From Notamacropus eugenii (Eukaryota > Chordata > Mammalia > Diprotodontia > Macropodidae): DNA of 64,000 bases. The stretch's first letter is position 1. Every line of letters begins with the position of its first letter. The stretch is from the NCBI RefSeq assembly GCF_028372415.1, contig NC_092879.1, positions 68,948,800 to 69,012,799 of the forward strand, read 5' to 3'. Both the position numbers and the translations under genes were made by a program. Positions 55,725-64,000 of this stretch are shown here, in pieces. Below the pieces are notes generated by a model that did not search any database, was not told the origin of the DNA, and saw only the letters and a list, made by a program, of their open reading frames with translations.

Positions 55725-55908
55725 TGTCACTTAGTAGCACTTTTACCATTGACTCCGTAAGTTCTGAGCCTCGGTTTCCTCGTATGTAAAATGAAAATAA
55801 TAATACCTGCAGTGTTCACTTCATGTGGTTGTTGTGAGGGTTAAATGAGATCATATATATAAAGAGCTTTGCAAAATTTGAAGTTTGCCATATAAATTAT
55901 CATTATAT
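55725..55908 (+). repeat. MAR1/MIR-type SINE
   Basis: 'gcctcggtttcctcgtatgt', 'aaaatgaaaataataatacc', 'gttgttgtgagggttaaatg' and 'gccatataaattatcatta'. Confidence 0.8.
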
Positions 55909-56044
55909 GTCACAGTCTATAAGTTCTTCCCCCACCACTATAGTCCTTGGCACTTGTTCCCTTTTCTGAACTCCTAGGGCTTAACATATGCTCTTTGGAA
56001 TCACTATTTGTCCTTTAAGTTACATATGAGGTCAACCTAACTGG

Positions 56045-56135
56045 ATTGTAGTCTTCTTGAGAGCAGGAATTCTATCTTACACCTCTCGGCATACCCAGAA
56101 CCTGAAAGTAGCAGGTACTAAACAGGGCCAATGAC
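56045..56135 (+). repeat. L2 3' end
   Basis: 'agtcttcttgagagcaggaa' then 'agtagcaggtactaaacag'. Confidence 0.6.
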
Positions 56136-56209
56136 AATGTCTGAAAAGGTCACCAAATACAGAAATATTTGATCCTGTTTATACATTTTCAATCTTTGAT
56201 GATTCTTTG

Positions 56210-56330
56210 CCAGTAAAACACCAGCTCCTGGAGAGTAAGGACTATTTCTATTTTGTCTTTGTACTGCCAGTACCTAGCATAGAATGCTTATAGTAGGTGC
56301 TTAATAAGTGCTTGCTGAATTCAGTCAAAT
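56210..56330 (+). repeat. L2 3' end
   Basis: 'cctggagagtaaggactatt', 'gccagtacctagcatagaat' and 'taggtgcttaataagtgct'. Confidence 0.75.
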
Positions 56331-56351
56331 TCATAATATAGCTTAAAGTTC

Positions 56352-56540
56352 ATTAGGGTAGTAGAAAGGGCACTGGATTTAGATTCAAAAGTCCTGGGTT
56401 TTAGCCACTGTTTGGCCACTTATTGGCTGTGTATCTTTCAGTAAGCCTCTTCCTCTCTCTGGGCCTCAGTTTCCTCCTTTATAAATTGACAAGATTGAAC
56501 TAGATGATCACTGAGGTCTCTTCCAGGTCAGACATTTAAT
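56352..56540 (+). repeat. THER1/MIR SINE
   Basis: 'gggcactggatttagattca', 'gggcctcagtttcctcctt' and 'gaactagatgatcactgag' run in order. Near full length. Confidence 0.8.
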
Positions 56541-56833
56541 GATAACAAACTAAGAATGGGTATCCATGTTCATTCACTAGCCTACAACTTTGGTGCATTT
56601 GAGCAAGTTCAAAATAAATAAGTTATTGGCCCAGGCTTAGAATGTTGTCCTTACCAAGAAAATTTTTCATATAATGGAATTAATTTTTATAGAGTTGACC
56701 CATGCTAATTTTTGCCTCTAGGATATCTATAGAATAAAACTGTCAATATGAGAACCCCAAATTGGCTAAAATGTCAAAGTTAATTATAACTTCTCAAGTT
56801 TATAATTAGAGGGTGTGCCAGATTTCCCTTGAG

Positions 56834-57057
56834 CAAGGGTTCTTAACCTGGGATCCATGAGCTTGTTGAAGGTTTCGTGGTTTGTTTTCTTTATATTATC
56901 TATAGATATATAGAAAATTCTATTTCAGTATAATTGGTTTCCTTTGTAATCCTATGTTGTTTATTTTATTCATCTCAAAACATGATACGCAGAAAGGGGT
57001 CTCTATGCTTTAGATGGCTAAACAGGTCCATGATCCAAAGAAGGTGAAGAAACTCTG
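56834..57057. mobile_element. hAT-like miniature element
   Basis: The left end 'caagggttcttaacctggg' and right end 'ggtgaagaaactctg' are inverted. The middle shares 'cctttgtaatcctatgttgt' with 36783-36960. No legible target duplication. Confidence 0.7.
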
Positions 57058-58429
57058 GTCTACCTAGGGATCTTGAAACAAGACTCCAATTCCCTTAGGA
57101 CGTTCAAAAGAAGCAGTGTGTTGCTGCTTAGCACAAGAGGCCAGGGCAGACTGGGAATTATTGAGGCAGCCATGGCGAATGTTTTCCATATATTTGTATT
57201 TTGCAGATAAACATGACTGGCTGTCTTCTGTGGCTTGGAGGAATCTTTGATAATTCACATGTGAAATTAAAGGCATCTTATTCATTTTGTTATTTATTAT
57301 TCTCTGGGAAATGAGTTAGGAATTTGTCCCTGTGAATAATGCTGGCCATAATGGTTCATTTCCTCCTATTCATTGGCAGTAATAAAAATGTACAAGGGGA
57401 TGCCGAAACAGTATTATTTCGTGCGATTTCATGTGGTGAGGGAAACATGTTAATATGTTGCAAAGTGCTACAGGAATTTAGTCCTCAAAGCGATGGTGGT
57501 ATTAAATGTATCCCGACAAGAAGGGGCCTCACAAGGGAAACATTCATCTTCATAAAGTCATTACATTTACTGAACAGCATCACATTCTTACTGCAATCTG
57601 CTCACTCCATTAAAGGCACAGTCATGGAACCATTGCTGTCCTATTAGAGACCCCTGCATTTCAGAAAATAGTAAGAAGAAGAATGGGGCTTTTTCCCTGC
57701 TTGGAGTAGATGTTTTCCCCTCAAGGAAACCACCATCTCAGCCCTAACCTTGGAGCATGGCAAACTTCACCAACTCCTTCTAACATTAATATACAGAGAG
57801 CTATCAAGCCCTTGCTTTTTCCCCAGGAGCAGATGAGACTACATTTGACTGGGATTATAATAAAAGGTCGTCCTAATTGTCCCACGGCACTAAGGGTTTC
57901 AGTGGATCTCACCACATGCTGCAAGATAGGAAAGGTATATCCAACACAGTTCAGTATTCAGATGACCATAAGAACAGTGTTCCTGGATACTGGAATTCAA
58001 TTGAGCCACGTATTCAACTGTGTTGCCACAGAAGTGTTAACAGCCAGGGGCTCTTGGAAGCTACACAGACCTCTAGTGCTTTTGCCAGTATGATTGGTAC
58101 CCAGAGCTATATTTCTTTCCTCCTGTTTTTTTTTTTTCCATAGGTTGGTCCATTTAATGGGCTAAACCCACTGAAAAATGCAAACAGTCCTTGGAATCAA
58201 AAACACACCACATGCAGCTTGTTCCTGTGGTAGGGATGAAAGAAAAGGAGTTGGATATTTTTCAACATACAGTAATAACACTGCCCATGTATCCAACACC
58301 TTTCTTCCAAGGTCGGCCAAACTCTTTGCAAATGGCTGTTGTTAATATAATTTTCCACCACCATGAGGTGTGTAGAGAAGAAGGAAGGGAAGTGAGAGGT
58401 GAAGAGAATTAAGGATATAAAATGTCAGG
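57058..58429. other. Single-copy-looking sequence; candidate conserved block
   Basis: 57310-57650 lacks recognisable repeats and keeps CpGs ('gatgccgaaacagtattat', 'tttcgtgcgatttcatgtg'). A 102-codon forward frame crosses it, but there is no domain. A T-run lies at about 58127-58138. The block may be a regulatory element; nothing here proves it. Confidence 0.3.
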
Positions 58430-58600
58430 ATGTCAAACCCAACATTACACATATCGCCCTCTGTCTGTAATTTATTGTCCCAGAGTTGCTATGGCTCAGA
58501 GAGGTTTTGACCTGTCCATGGCCACTGAAAGACAAAATTTGAACTCAGGCCAATTGAGTTCCAGTCCAGTCCTCAGTCCACCATGTCATGCTGCCCAAAC
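58430..58600 (-). repeat. MIR-type SINE
   Basis: Antisense: 'gttgctatggctcagagagg', 'aaaatttgaactcaggcca' and 'ccaccatgtcatgctgcc'. Confidence 0.6.
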
Positions 58601-59444
58601 GTACAAAATGAGGGTATTAAATGCATCAGCAGTTGCCATGGATGGGAACCAGTAGTTCCTTGTTCATTGATTGCTCAAAACAATGATGCTGATTCCACAA
58701 AGGGGAAGAAAATCAATGGCTCTTATTTCACAGATGATGTCAGCTATTTCAGGCCACCGGACGGTTGGCCTTGAAGTGCCAGAAGAAAGGCCATTTCCCA
58801 GGATGCTGACCAGTGAACAGAATTTCCAAAGGCAACAAGACTGAAAAAAGTGTAGTCCAATAATCAAATGTTAATTCTCCTGGGCTCACAGATTTAGATC
58901 AGGAAGGGGACTTAGAGACCTCAGTGCCTTTCATAATACAATCAATTTTCAAAGATCACTGGGTAAATTTTCCTGATACTGGCAATTGTTATTGGCAATT
59001 ATTAGTAATAAATATTGTTTTCAAGTGTATTGACCAAATCTACGGTACTCTACTTGAGGATCTGACAACTCCCTCTACTGGCATATTCCAGGATGTGCAG
59101 GATCCATGATTTCATTGGTATGAGCAACTCCATCCAATGTCAGAGATTCTCCATGCTTTGCCAGATGGTCTTAAGTTACTCTAGCTGAAAATAAAGTTAT
59201 TTCGTGGCTCATGCATGCTCTGGTGATGAACCTCTTACCTTGTGACAAACCTATACTTCATCATCAGGGCCTAAGGAAAAACAACTCTGGCAAGTAGTAT
59301 TCAGAAACCCAGGGTCACATAGATGTCAAATGAGGTTTGGGGAGAGGACAATGTTACAATATTAATAGAAGCCTTACCAGCTAATTGTTTTGTTTATAAC
59401 CACTTACTCATATTTTTGAATGAGTACTATATCTTATTCATCTT
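58601..59444. other. Unclassified sequence
   Basis: No gene recognised. Confidence 0.5.
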
Positions 59445-59650
59445 ACAAATACCTATCAAGTTCCTATTGTGTACATGGCTCAGTTCTAGGAACTGAATAG
59501 ACAAAGATGAATAAAACATGGGTTCCTATTCTCAAGGAATTTATAATCTAGGCAAGGAAGTAAAATATACCTATAAATAAATATAAAACATGGAAAAGTA
59601 TGATAAGTGCATAAGAAAGGCACAAAGTGCTTTCAGCAGAGAATCTCTTA
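59445..59650 (-). repeat. L2 3' region, antisense
   Basis: 'caagttcctattgtgtacat', 'ctattctcaaggaatttata' and 'gtatgataagtgcataagaa'. Confidence 0.75.
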
Positions 59651-60587
59651 GGTTGGTGCTTTGCATGAGTCTTAGAGATAAATCATTGATTTCCATCTTG
59701 GAGTAAGTCTGAGTCCGCAAAGTTTTATTATGGTCTCCAGGGAAATACTGGGGAAAGCCTATAATCAGATCAGTTATTCAGACACACACACAATTTAGTA
59801 GGATTCTAAATAAAGTGATTTTGTTATTAAATCACCATTAACACAGAAGAATCTGAAAAATTAAAATTTTTCAGCAAATTCTCTACCAAGGTTTTTTAAC
59901 TTTGCTATTGTGAAGCTCAATTAATGGACTATGCATAGCAGAATTCAGGTGAAAGGGTTGGAAAATTGTCCATATCCTAGAGAGATCATCCAGATTTCTT
60001 TTCTGCAAGGACCTTTGGAACATTTAAGTGAATAAAAACGTTTTAGAATATCCACCACTCTTAAATGATCTGGCTGACCGCCAGTCCATCTGGAGGTTCA
60101 TTTAGGAGAGAAGGAGGGAAGATTTCAAAAATGGCCTGTGTAAAGCTCATTGTTTTAGCCATCCAATAACTCTAAGAGGTAATCGATCAAGAGAGAGCAA
60201 GTGAGCAATCTTCCCTTGCACTATCTGGTAGCAGGATAGTCCTTTCAAACTAGAGATTGGCTGTTTTATTCAGCACATATTGATCAACCATGAACTAGAA
60301 GCAAAACAGAATCTGACCTAACCTAGGAACTTATAATATATATCCAGATTGAAAATATATACCAAAAATGGTACTCACTCACAGTGTCAAAGACTTGGCC
60401 TGAAGGCCCATAACACTTCAGTGCCACCTGAACCAGATTAATGTGGCACAGGGAAATAGTTAACAAAGAAAATAAGAATATGATAAGACATAGATAACAT
60501 TACATTTTAAAACAAAGTCAATATGCAGTCTGCAGGTATTCTTACATACACATTAGTGGACTCTGTATTTATTTGAGTTGGATACAA
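59651..60587. other. Unclassified AT-rich sequence
   Basis: No gene or clear repeat. Confidence 0.5.
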
Positions 60588-60765
60588 CTGGTACAGTGGA
60601 TAGGACATTGGGTCTGGAGTCAGAAAGACCTGGGCTCAAATCCTGCCTCAGCTTCACTAGTTGAGTGACCGTGGGTAAATCATTTACCTTCTCTTGGCCT
60701 CAGTTCCTTATCAGTAGAATAAGGATACCAGACTAAATGGCTTCGAAAGTCTTGCTCCTAGCTTC
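60588..60765 (+). repeat. tRNA-headed/THER1-type SINE
   Basis: 'ggtacagtggataggacatt', 'tgggctcaaatcctgcctca' and 'ccttctcttggcctcagttc'. Confidence 0.8.
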
Positions 60766-60889
60766 TCTTGCTCCTAGAACAGCATCCGGCGCAAAGGAGG
60801 TACTTAATACAACTTCACAGTACTCTAGTACATTAAGGCTTAAAGAGTGTTTTCCTTCCGACAATCCACTGAGGAAGAGAATGTGGGTA

Positions 60890-60985
60890 TTATTCCCATT
60901 GTAAAGATGAGGAAAATGAAGCCATTTTCTGTGATCTGCCACTCAACTAGTAAGTGATATAGCTGAGACTCCAGCTGAAACTTTC
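60890..60985 (-). repeat. MIR-type SINE fragment
   Basis: Antisense: 'cccattgtaaagatgagga' then 'actcaactagtaagtgata'. Confidence 0.65.
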
Positions 60986-61195
60986 GGTCACTTTTCATGC
61001 AACATTTTCTTATGGTTCTCAAGTTTCTTTGCTTCTGTATACACCTACATACAGACATATATACACAGAGTTTGTAAAGAGTGAAGATATGGACATAGCA
61101 CAGAACCTCTGTATTCTCGCACACTCGTTCTCCCTTTCCTCCTCCCCCCTCTCTCTTTCTTCCCCTCCTCAATGTCATTAGGGCATATACTCACC

Positions 61196-61375
61196 AACAG
61201 AAAGAACACTGGAATGGGAGCCAGAATACGGGGGCGGGGGGGGGGGGGTCTAGTTTCAGCTCTGCCACTAACCATTTACCTCTGGCCAATTCATTTCCCT
61301 GCTCTGATCCTTGATTTCCTGATCTATAAGATGAGTAACAGGAAGTGATCACTAACGTCCCTTCAGACTTTGATA
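61196..61375 (+). repeat. MIR-type SINE carrying a G-run
   Basis: 'ctggaatgggagccagaata' head, then an inserted G-run (61230-61248, one C), then 'tctagtttcagctctgcca' and 'cctgatctataagatgagt'. The G-run has grown within the head of the SINE. Confidence 0.75.
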
Positions 61376-61749
61376 TGCCATCATCTGCTCTGCATGTGTC
61401 TTTTCAAAAAGAGAGTCAAAGTACATCCTATGAACAGCCCCCCAAGCTGATATTTCAGAGGATCCTGGACCAATATGACTGATTGTGTTGGTCTCATGTT
61501 TGGCATCTTTCCCACAACGCAGTACCACATAGCTCCTGGAGTCTTTATTTCTAGGGAAGCACAATGAAAAAGAAATACCTGTGTAAAGTAACCTGTCCCA
61601 AAGGAGTGGTGATGAGAGAGCTGAGCTTGGGTTATATTAGGAATTTTGTGGTTTTGCTGTTTTGACCATGACTGTTGTCAGTTTATCTAAATAGTGCAAT
61701 GAATGCTGTTTTACCTATTCACTAAGTACGCTGTCCAATTGTAGTCAAC
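61376..61749. other. Unclassified sequence
   Basis: Nothing recognised. Confidence 0.5.
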
Positions 61750-62010
61750 TCTTTCTCAGACAGGGCTGTCCAACCGCACCTCCTCCATCTTATACTTGTG
61801 AAGTTGATTTTTTTAGCCCAAATGTACAGCATAACATTTATTCCTATTAAAAATCATCTTATTAGATTCAGTCTTTTATTCTGTTCTATCTATCCTGATT
61901 CTACCATCCAGGCAGCAACTATCCCTTCCCATTATACCATCCAGGTACACCAGCACACTGTGCTCATCAGCTGCCTCTCTAGAAGTGGACAGCATGTTTA
62001 AATCATGAGT
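61750..62010 (-). mobile_element. CR1/L3-type LINE fragment
   Basis: 'gtgaagttgatttttttagc', 'taacatttattcctattaaa' and 'atcttattagattcagtct' match the antisense CR1/L3 region. Confidence 0.75.
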
Positions 62011-62089
62011 CCTTTGGAATTGTCTTGGATCATCGTACTGATAAGATTAGCTATGTCTTTCACCATTGGTCATCAGTACAACACTGTTG

Positions 62090-62255
62090 TTACTATGTAC
62101 TCTTCATGTCCTGGTTCTGCCCACTTCGCTCTTCATCAATTCACATAGGTCTATCCACATTTTTCTGAAACTATTCCCCCTTATCATTTCCTATGGCACA
62201 ATAGTATTCCATCACAATCATATATCATAATTTGTTCAGCCGTTCCCCTCTGTAT
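62090..62255 (-). mobile_element. L1 ORF2 C-terminal fragment, antisense
   Basis: 'tcctggttctgcccacttcg', 'caatagtattccatcacaat' and 'catataatttgttcagcc'-like blocks are antisense L1 ORF2 end, homologous to 30878-31185. Confidence 0.7.
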
Positions 62256-62301
62256 TATGTCCTGACTTTTTAAGTGTCAACCTCCCAAGGGAATATGATG
62301 T

Positions 62302-62520
62302 TGTCACTCAGTCGTTCAGTCACATCCAACTCTTCATGACCCCATGGACCCTAGCACACCAATACTGTCCATGGGGTTTTTCTTGGCAAAGATACTCGAG
62401 TGGTTTGCCATTTCCTTCTCCAGGGAATTAAGGCAAACAGAGGTTAAGTGACTTGCCCAGGGTCACAGAGCTAGTGAGTGTCTGAGGTTGGATTTGAATT
62501 CAGGTCTTCCTGACTCCAGG
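62302..62520 (-). repeat. SINE with RTE-like tail, head missing
   Basis: Antisense: 'cagtcgttcagtcacatcca' and 'actcttcatgaccccatgga' are a well-kept RTE/BovB-like tail. 'cttgcccagggtcacagagc' and 'ggtcttcctgactccaggg' follow, then it stops abruptly at the hAT fragment. Confidence 0.88.
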
Positions 62521-62668
62521 GCCTCTAGGTCCTCAAGTGTGGCCCTTTGACTGAATCCAAACTTCACAGAACAAATTTCCCTAATAAAAGGATTTGTTCT
62601 GTAAAACTTGGACTCAGTTAAAGTCCATGCCCAAGGACCTAAAAGGCCACATGTGACCTTGAGGACTG
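62521..62668. mobile_element. hAT miniature element, both ends lost
   Basis: 'ctctaggtcctcaagtgtgg' to 'aggccacatgtgaccttgag' is the interior of the 'ggggtggggaacc' hAT family. It keeps the central palindrome 'acagaacaaatttcc'/'ggatttgttctgt'. Neither terminal inverted repeat is present. Confidence 0.82.
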
Positions 62669-62992
62669 CTCCAGAGCTAGAATACACTTCAGAGGCAAGT
62701 CCTCTCTCTTTTGAGGGAGATCCCAGATGTGAGCCAAACCCAAGTTCATTTTCCAAGTAACAGAAATCTCATCTCCATGAACTCTTCCACTGACCTACTG
62801 GCACTGCCAAGGGACACATGGATCTATTATAAGGATGACTCCCTCCCTTAGCTCTTTTTCCCCTCACCTATCCACCCTTTAAAACATACACTATGAGTTA
62901 TTTTGTTTGGGATCCAAACTCTACTCTGTGATATCATTTCCTTAAGTATGCCTTCAGAATGGTCAAGAGGCATGATTGCTTTTGAGCATCTG
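62669..62992. other. Unclassified sequence
   Basis: Nothing recognised. Confidence 0.5.
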
Positions 62993-63140
62993 TTTGGAAA
63001 CAGAGGATAATTGCGCTGGTTCTGTCACCTTCATGACCTTGGGCAAGCCACTTAGCTTCTCTGGCCTCAGTTTCTTCACCTGTAATACAATGAGGTCAGA
63101 CTACAAAATTCCTCACAGCTCTAAACCCTATGATGTTAAG
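62993..63140 (+). repeat. THER1/MIR SINE
   Basis: 'gaccttgggcaagccactta', 'ggcctcagtttcttcacctg' and 'cctcacagctctaaaccct'. Confidence 0.8.
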
Positions 63141-63273
63141 AATTAAAAACTCCTAGTCAAATACAGGTATTCTCCTTCCAGGGGGTAACAATTACAGAGT
63201 GAGCTTCAATTCCACATTAAGCCACTCTACAGTCTTCTGGACTATTTAGAGGCTGGAATTCCCTCTTTTGTGT

Positions 63274-63527
63274 GTTGTTATTCAAGCATTTTTTCAGTCA
63301 TACTTGACTCTTCATGACCCCATCATGACCCCTTTTCTTGGCAAAGATACTGGAGTAGTTTGCTATTTCCTTCTCCAGCTCATTTTATGGATGAGGAAAC
63401 TGAGGCAAACAGGGTGAAGTGATTTGCCCAAGGTCACACAGCTGGTAAGTGTCTGAGGCCAGATTTGAACTCAAGTCCTGCTAACTTCAGGCCCAACACT
63501 CTACCCATTGCACTACCTAGAAGCACC
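63274..63527 (-). repeat. SINE with RTE-like tail, near full length
   Basis: Antisense: tail 'gttgttattcaagcattttt', 'tttgctatttccttctccag', 'aaggtcacacagctggtaag' and the head 'ccattgcactacctagaag'. Confidence 0.9.
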
Positions 63528-63564
63528 CTTTGGTGATTTAAAATGAATCTAATTTAATTTTGTC

Positions 63565-63690
63565 TACTTTTACCAACTTGGGAGTAGTTGTTTCTTGTAC
63601 CAGCCTTTACTACCAGCTCCGAAAGTGCTTAGCACAGTACCTATCACATAGTAGACACTTAATAAATGTTTATGTATGACTGGCTGACAG
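63565..63690 (+). repeat. L2 3' end
   Basis: 'gaaagtgcttagcacagtac' and 'catagtagacacttaataaa'. Confidence 0.8.
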
Positions 63691-64000
63691 TACCGAGGTG
63701 TAGGAAGTCTCACCTTGCCCCTTTTCCAGTCTACGTCCTTCAATGAGGACCTGGGGAAGAAAACTGAGGCAAGAGACTAGTGTGGATGAGGATTTCTCTG
63801 GCTGTCTTTATAAACCCAAAAAGAATCATTTCCCAATTTGGTATTTTTTAAACGCTTCTGCCTAAACAGCTTTTGATATGCTGCTGCTTGAAATATAAAT
63901 ACAAATCATTTCTAAAAGATTTTATGTCACTGCCATAACAAAACATTAAAAAAGTATAAATATAGATTGTAACAATTTCATCTGCATCTCTCTGATAGAA
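63691..64000. other. Unclassified AT-rich sequence to window end
   Basis: No gene or repeat recognised. Confidence 0.5.

Noticed and set aside
60840..61178. 112-codon minus-strand frame
   Set aside because: It runs through an antisense SINE and a CT-rich stretch, and no domain is visible.
1..64000. CRISPR array, operon or bacterial mobile system
   Set aside because: No regularly spaced direct repeats and no dense coding. All repeats are eukaryotic transposons or microsatellites.

Overview
This window is nuclear DNA from a marsupial mammal. The evidence is the repeat content. It holds tRNA-headed SINEs with an RTE/BovB-like tail, CORE-SINEs of the MIR/THER1/MAR1 type, L1 copies with marsupial-type 5' and 3' ends (one with ORF1 but no ORF2), many decayed L2 and CR1/L3 LINE pieces, and several short hAT elements. 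The species is not resolved; opossum-like and Australian marsupials share these families. I see no bacterial, organellar or active viral gene cluster.

The only convincing protein gene is a single-exon, uninterrupted, 334-codon reading frame at 25047-26051 (+). It encodes a WD40 protein recognisable as THOC3/TEX1, a subunit of the THO/TREX mRNA-export complex. It looks like a retrogene: the parent gene is multi-exon in mammals, while this copy has no introns. It is clearly diverged in sequence, yet it has no stop or frameshift. It sits in a CpG-rich island (about 32 CpGs, most in the 5' half) surrounded by AT-rich repeats.

Layout. 1-10 kb: MIR-type SINEs, an ORF1-only L1/HAL1-like element (2456-4757), L2 and CR1/L3 pieces, and a (CT)n tract. 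10-20 kb: a solo LTR (10134-10746) with a near-perfect 6-bp target duplication, a hAT miniature element, L2 pieces, and a layered nest at 15.3-16.7 kb in which a SINE entered an L1 5' region and a hAT then entered the SINE's own target duplication. 20-27 kb: CR1/L3, reverse L2, an unclassified dispersed motif, then the THOC3-like gene. 27-42 kb: L2, L1 and hAT pieces, several nested, plus purine-rich repeats. 42-51 kb: SINEs, a Z-DNA-type tract, an A-B-A direct repeat (45540-46427) and two long L2 copies in opposite orientation. 51-55.4 kb: an L1 with both ends but most of ORF2 deleted. 55-64 kb: SINEs, hAT, CR1/L3 and L1 fragments.

The rest is unclassified single-copy-looking sequence, either intergenic or intronic. 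A few blocks (near 19.5, 41.0 and 57.4 kb) look less decayed than their surroundings and are candidates for conserved noncoding DNA. No genes act together here; apart from the THOC3-like retrogene the window records successive transposon insertions. All repeat-family names come from recognition by eye, and boundaries are accurate to roughly 5-20 bases unless a target duplication is given.
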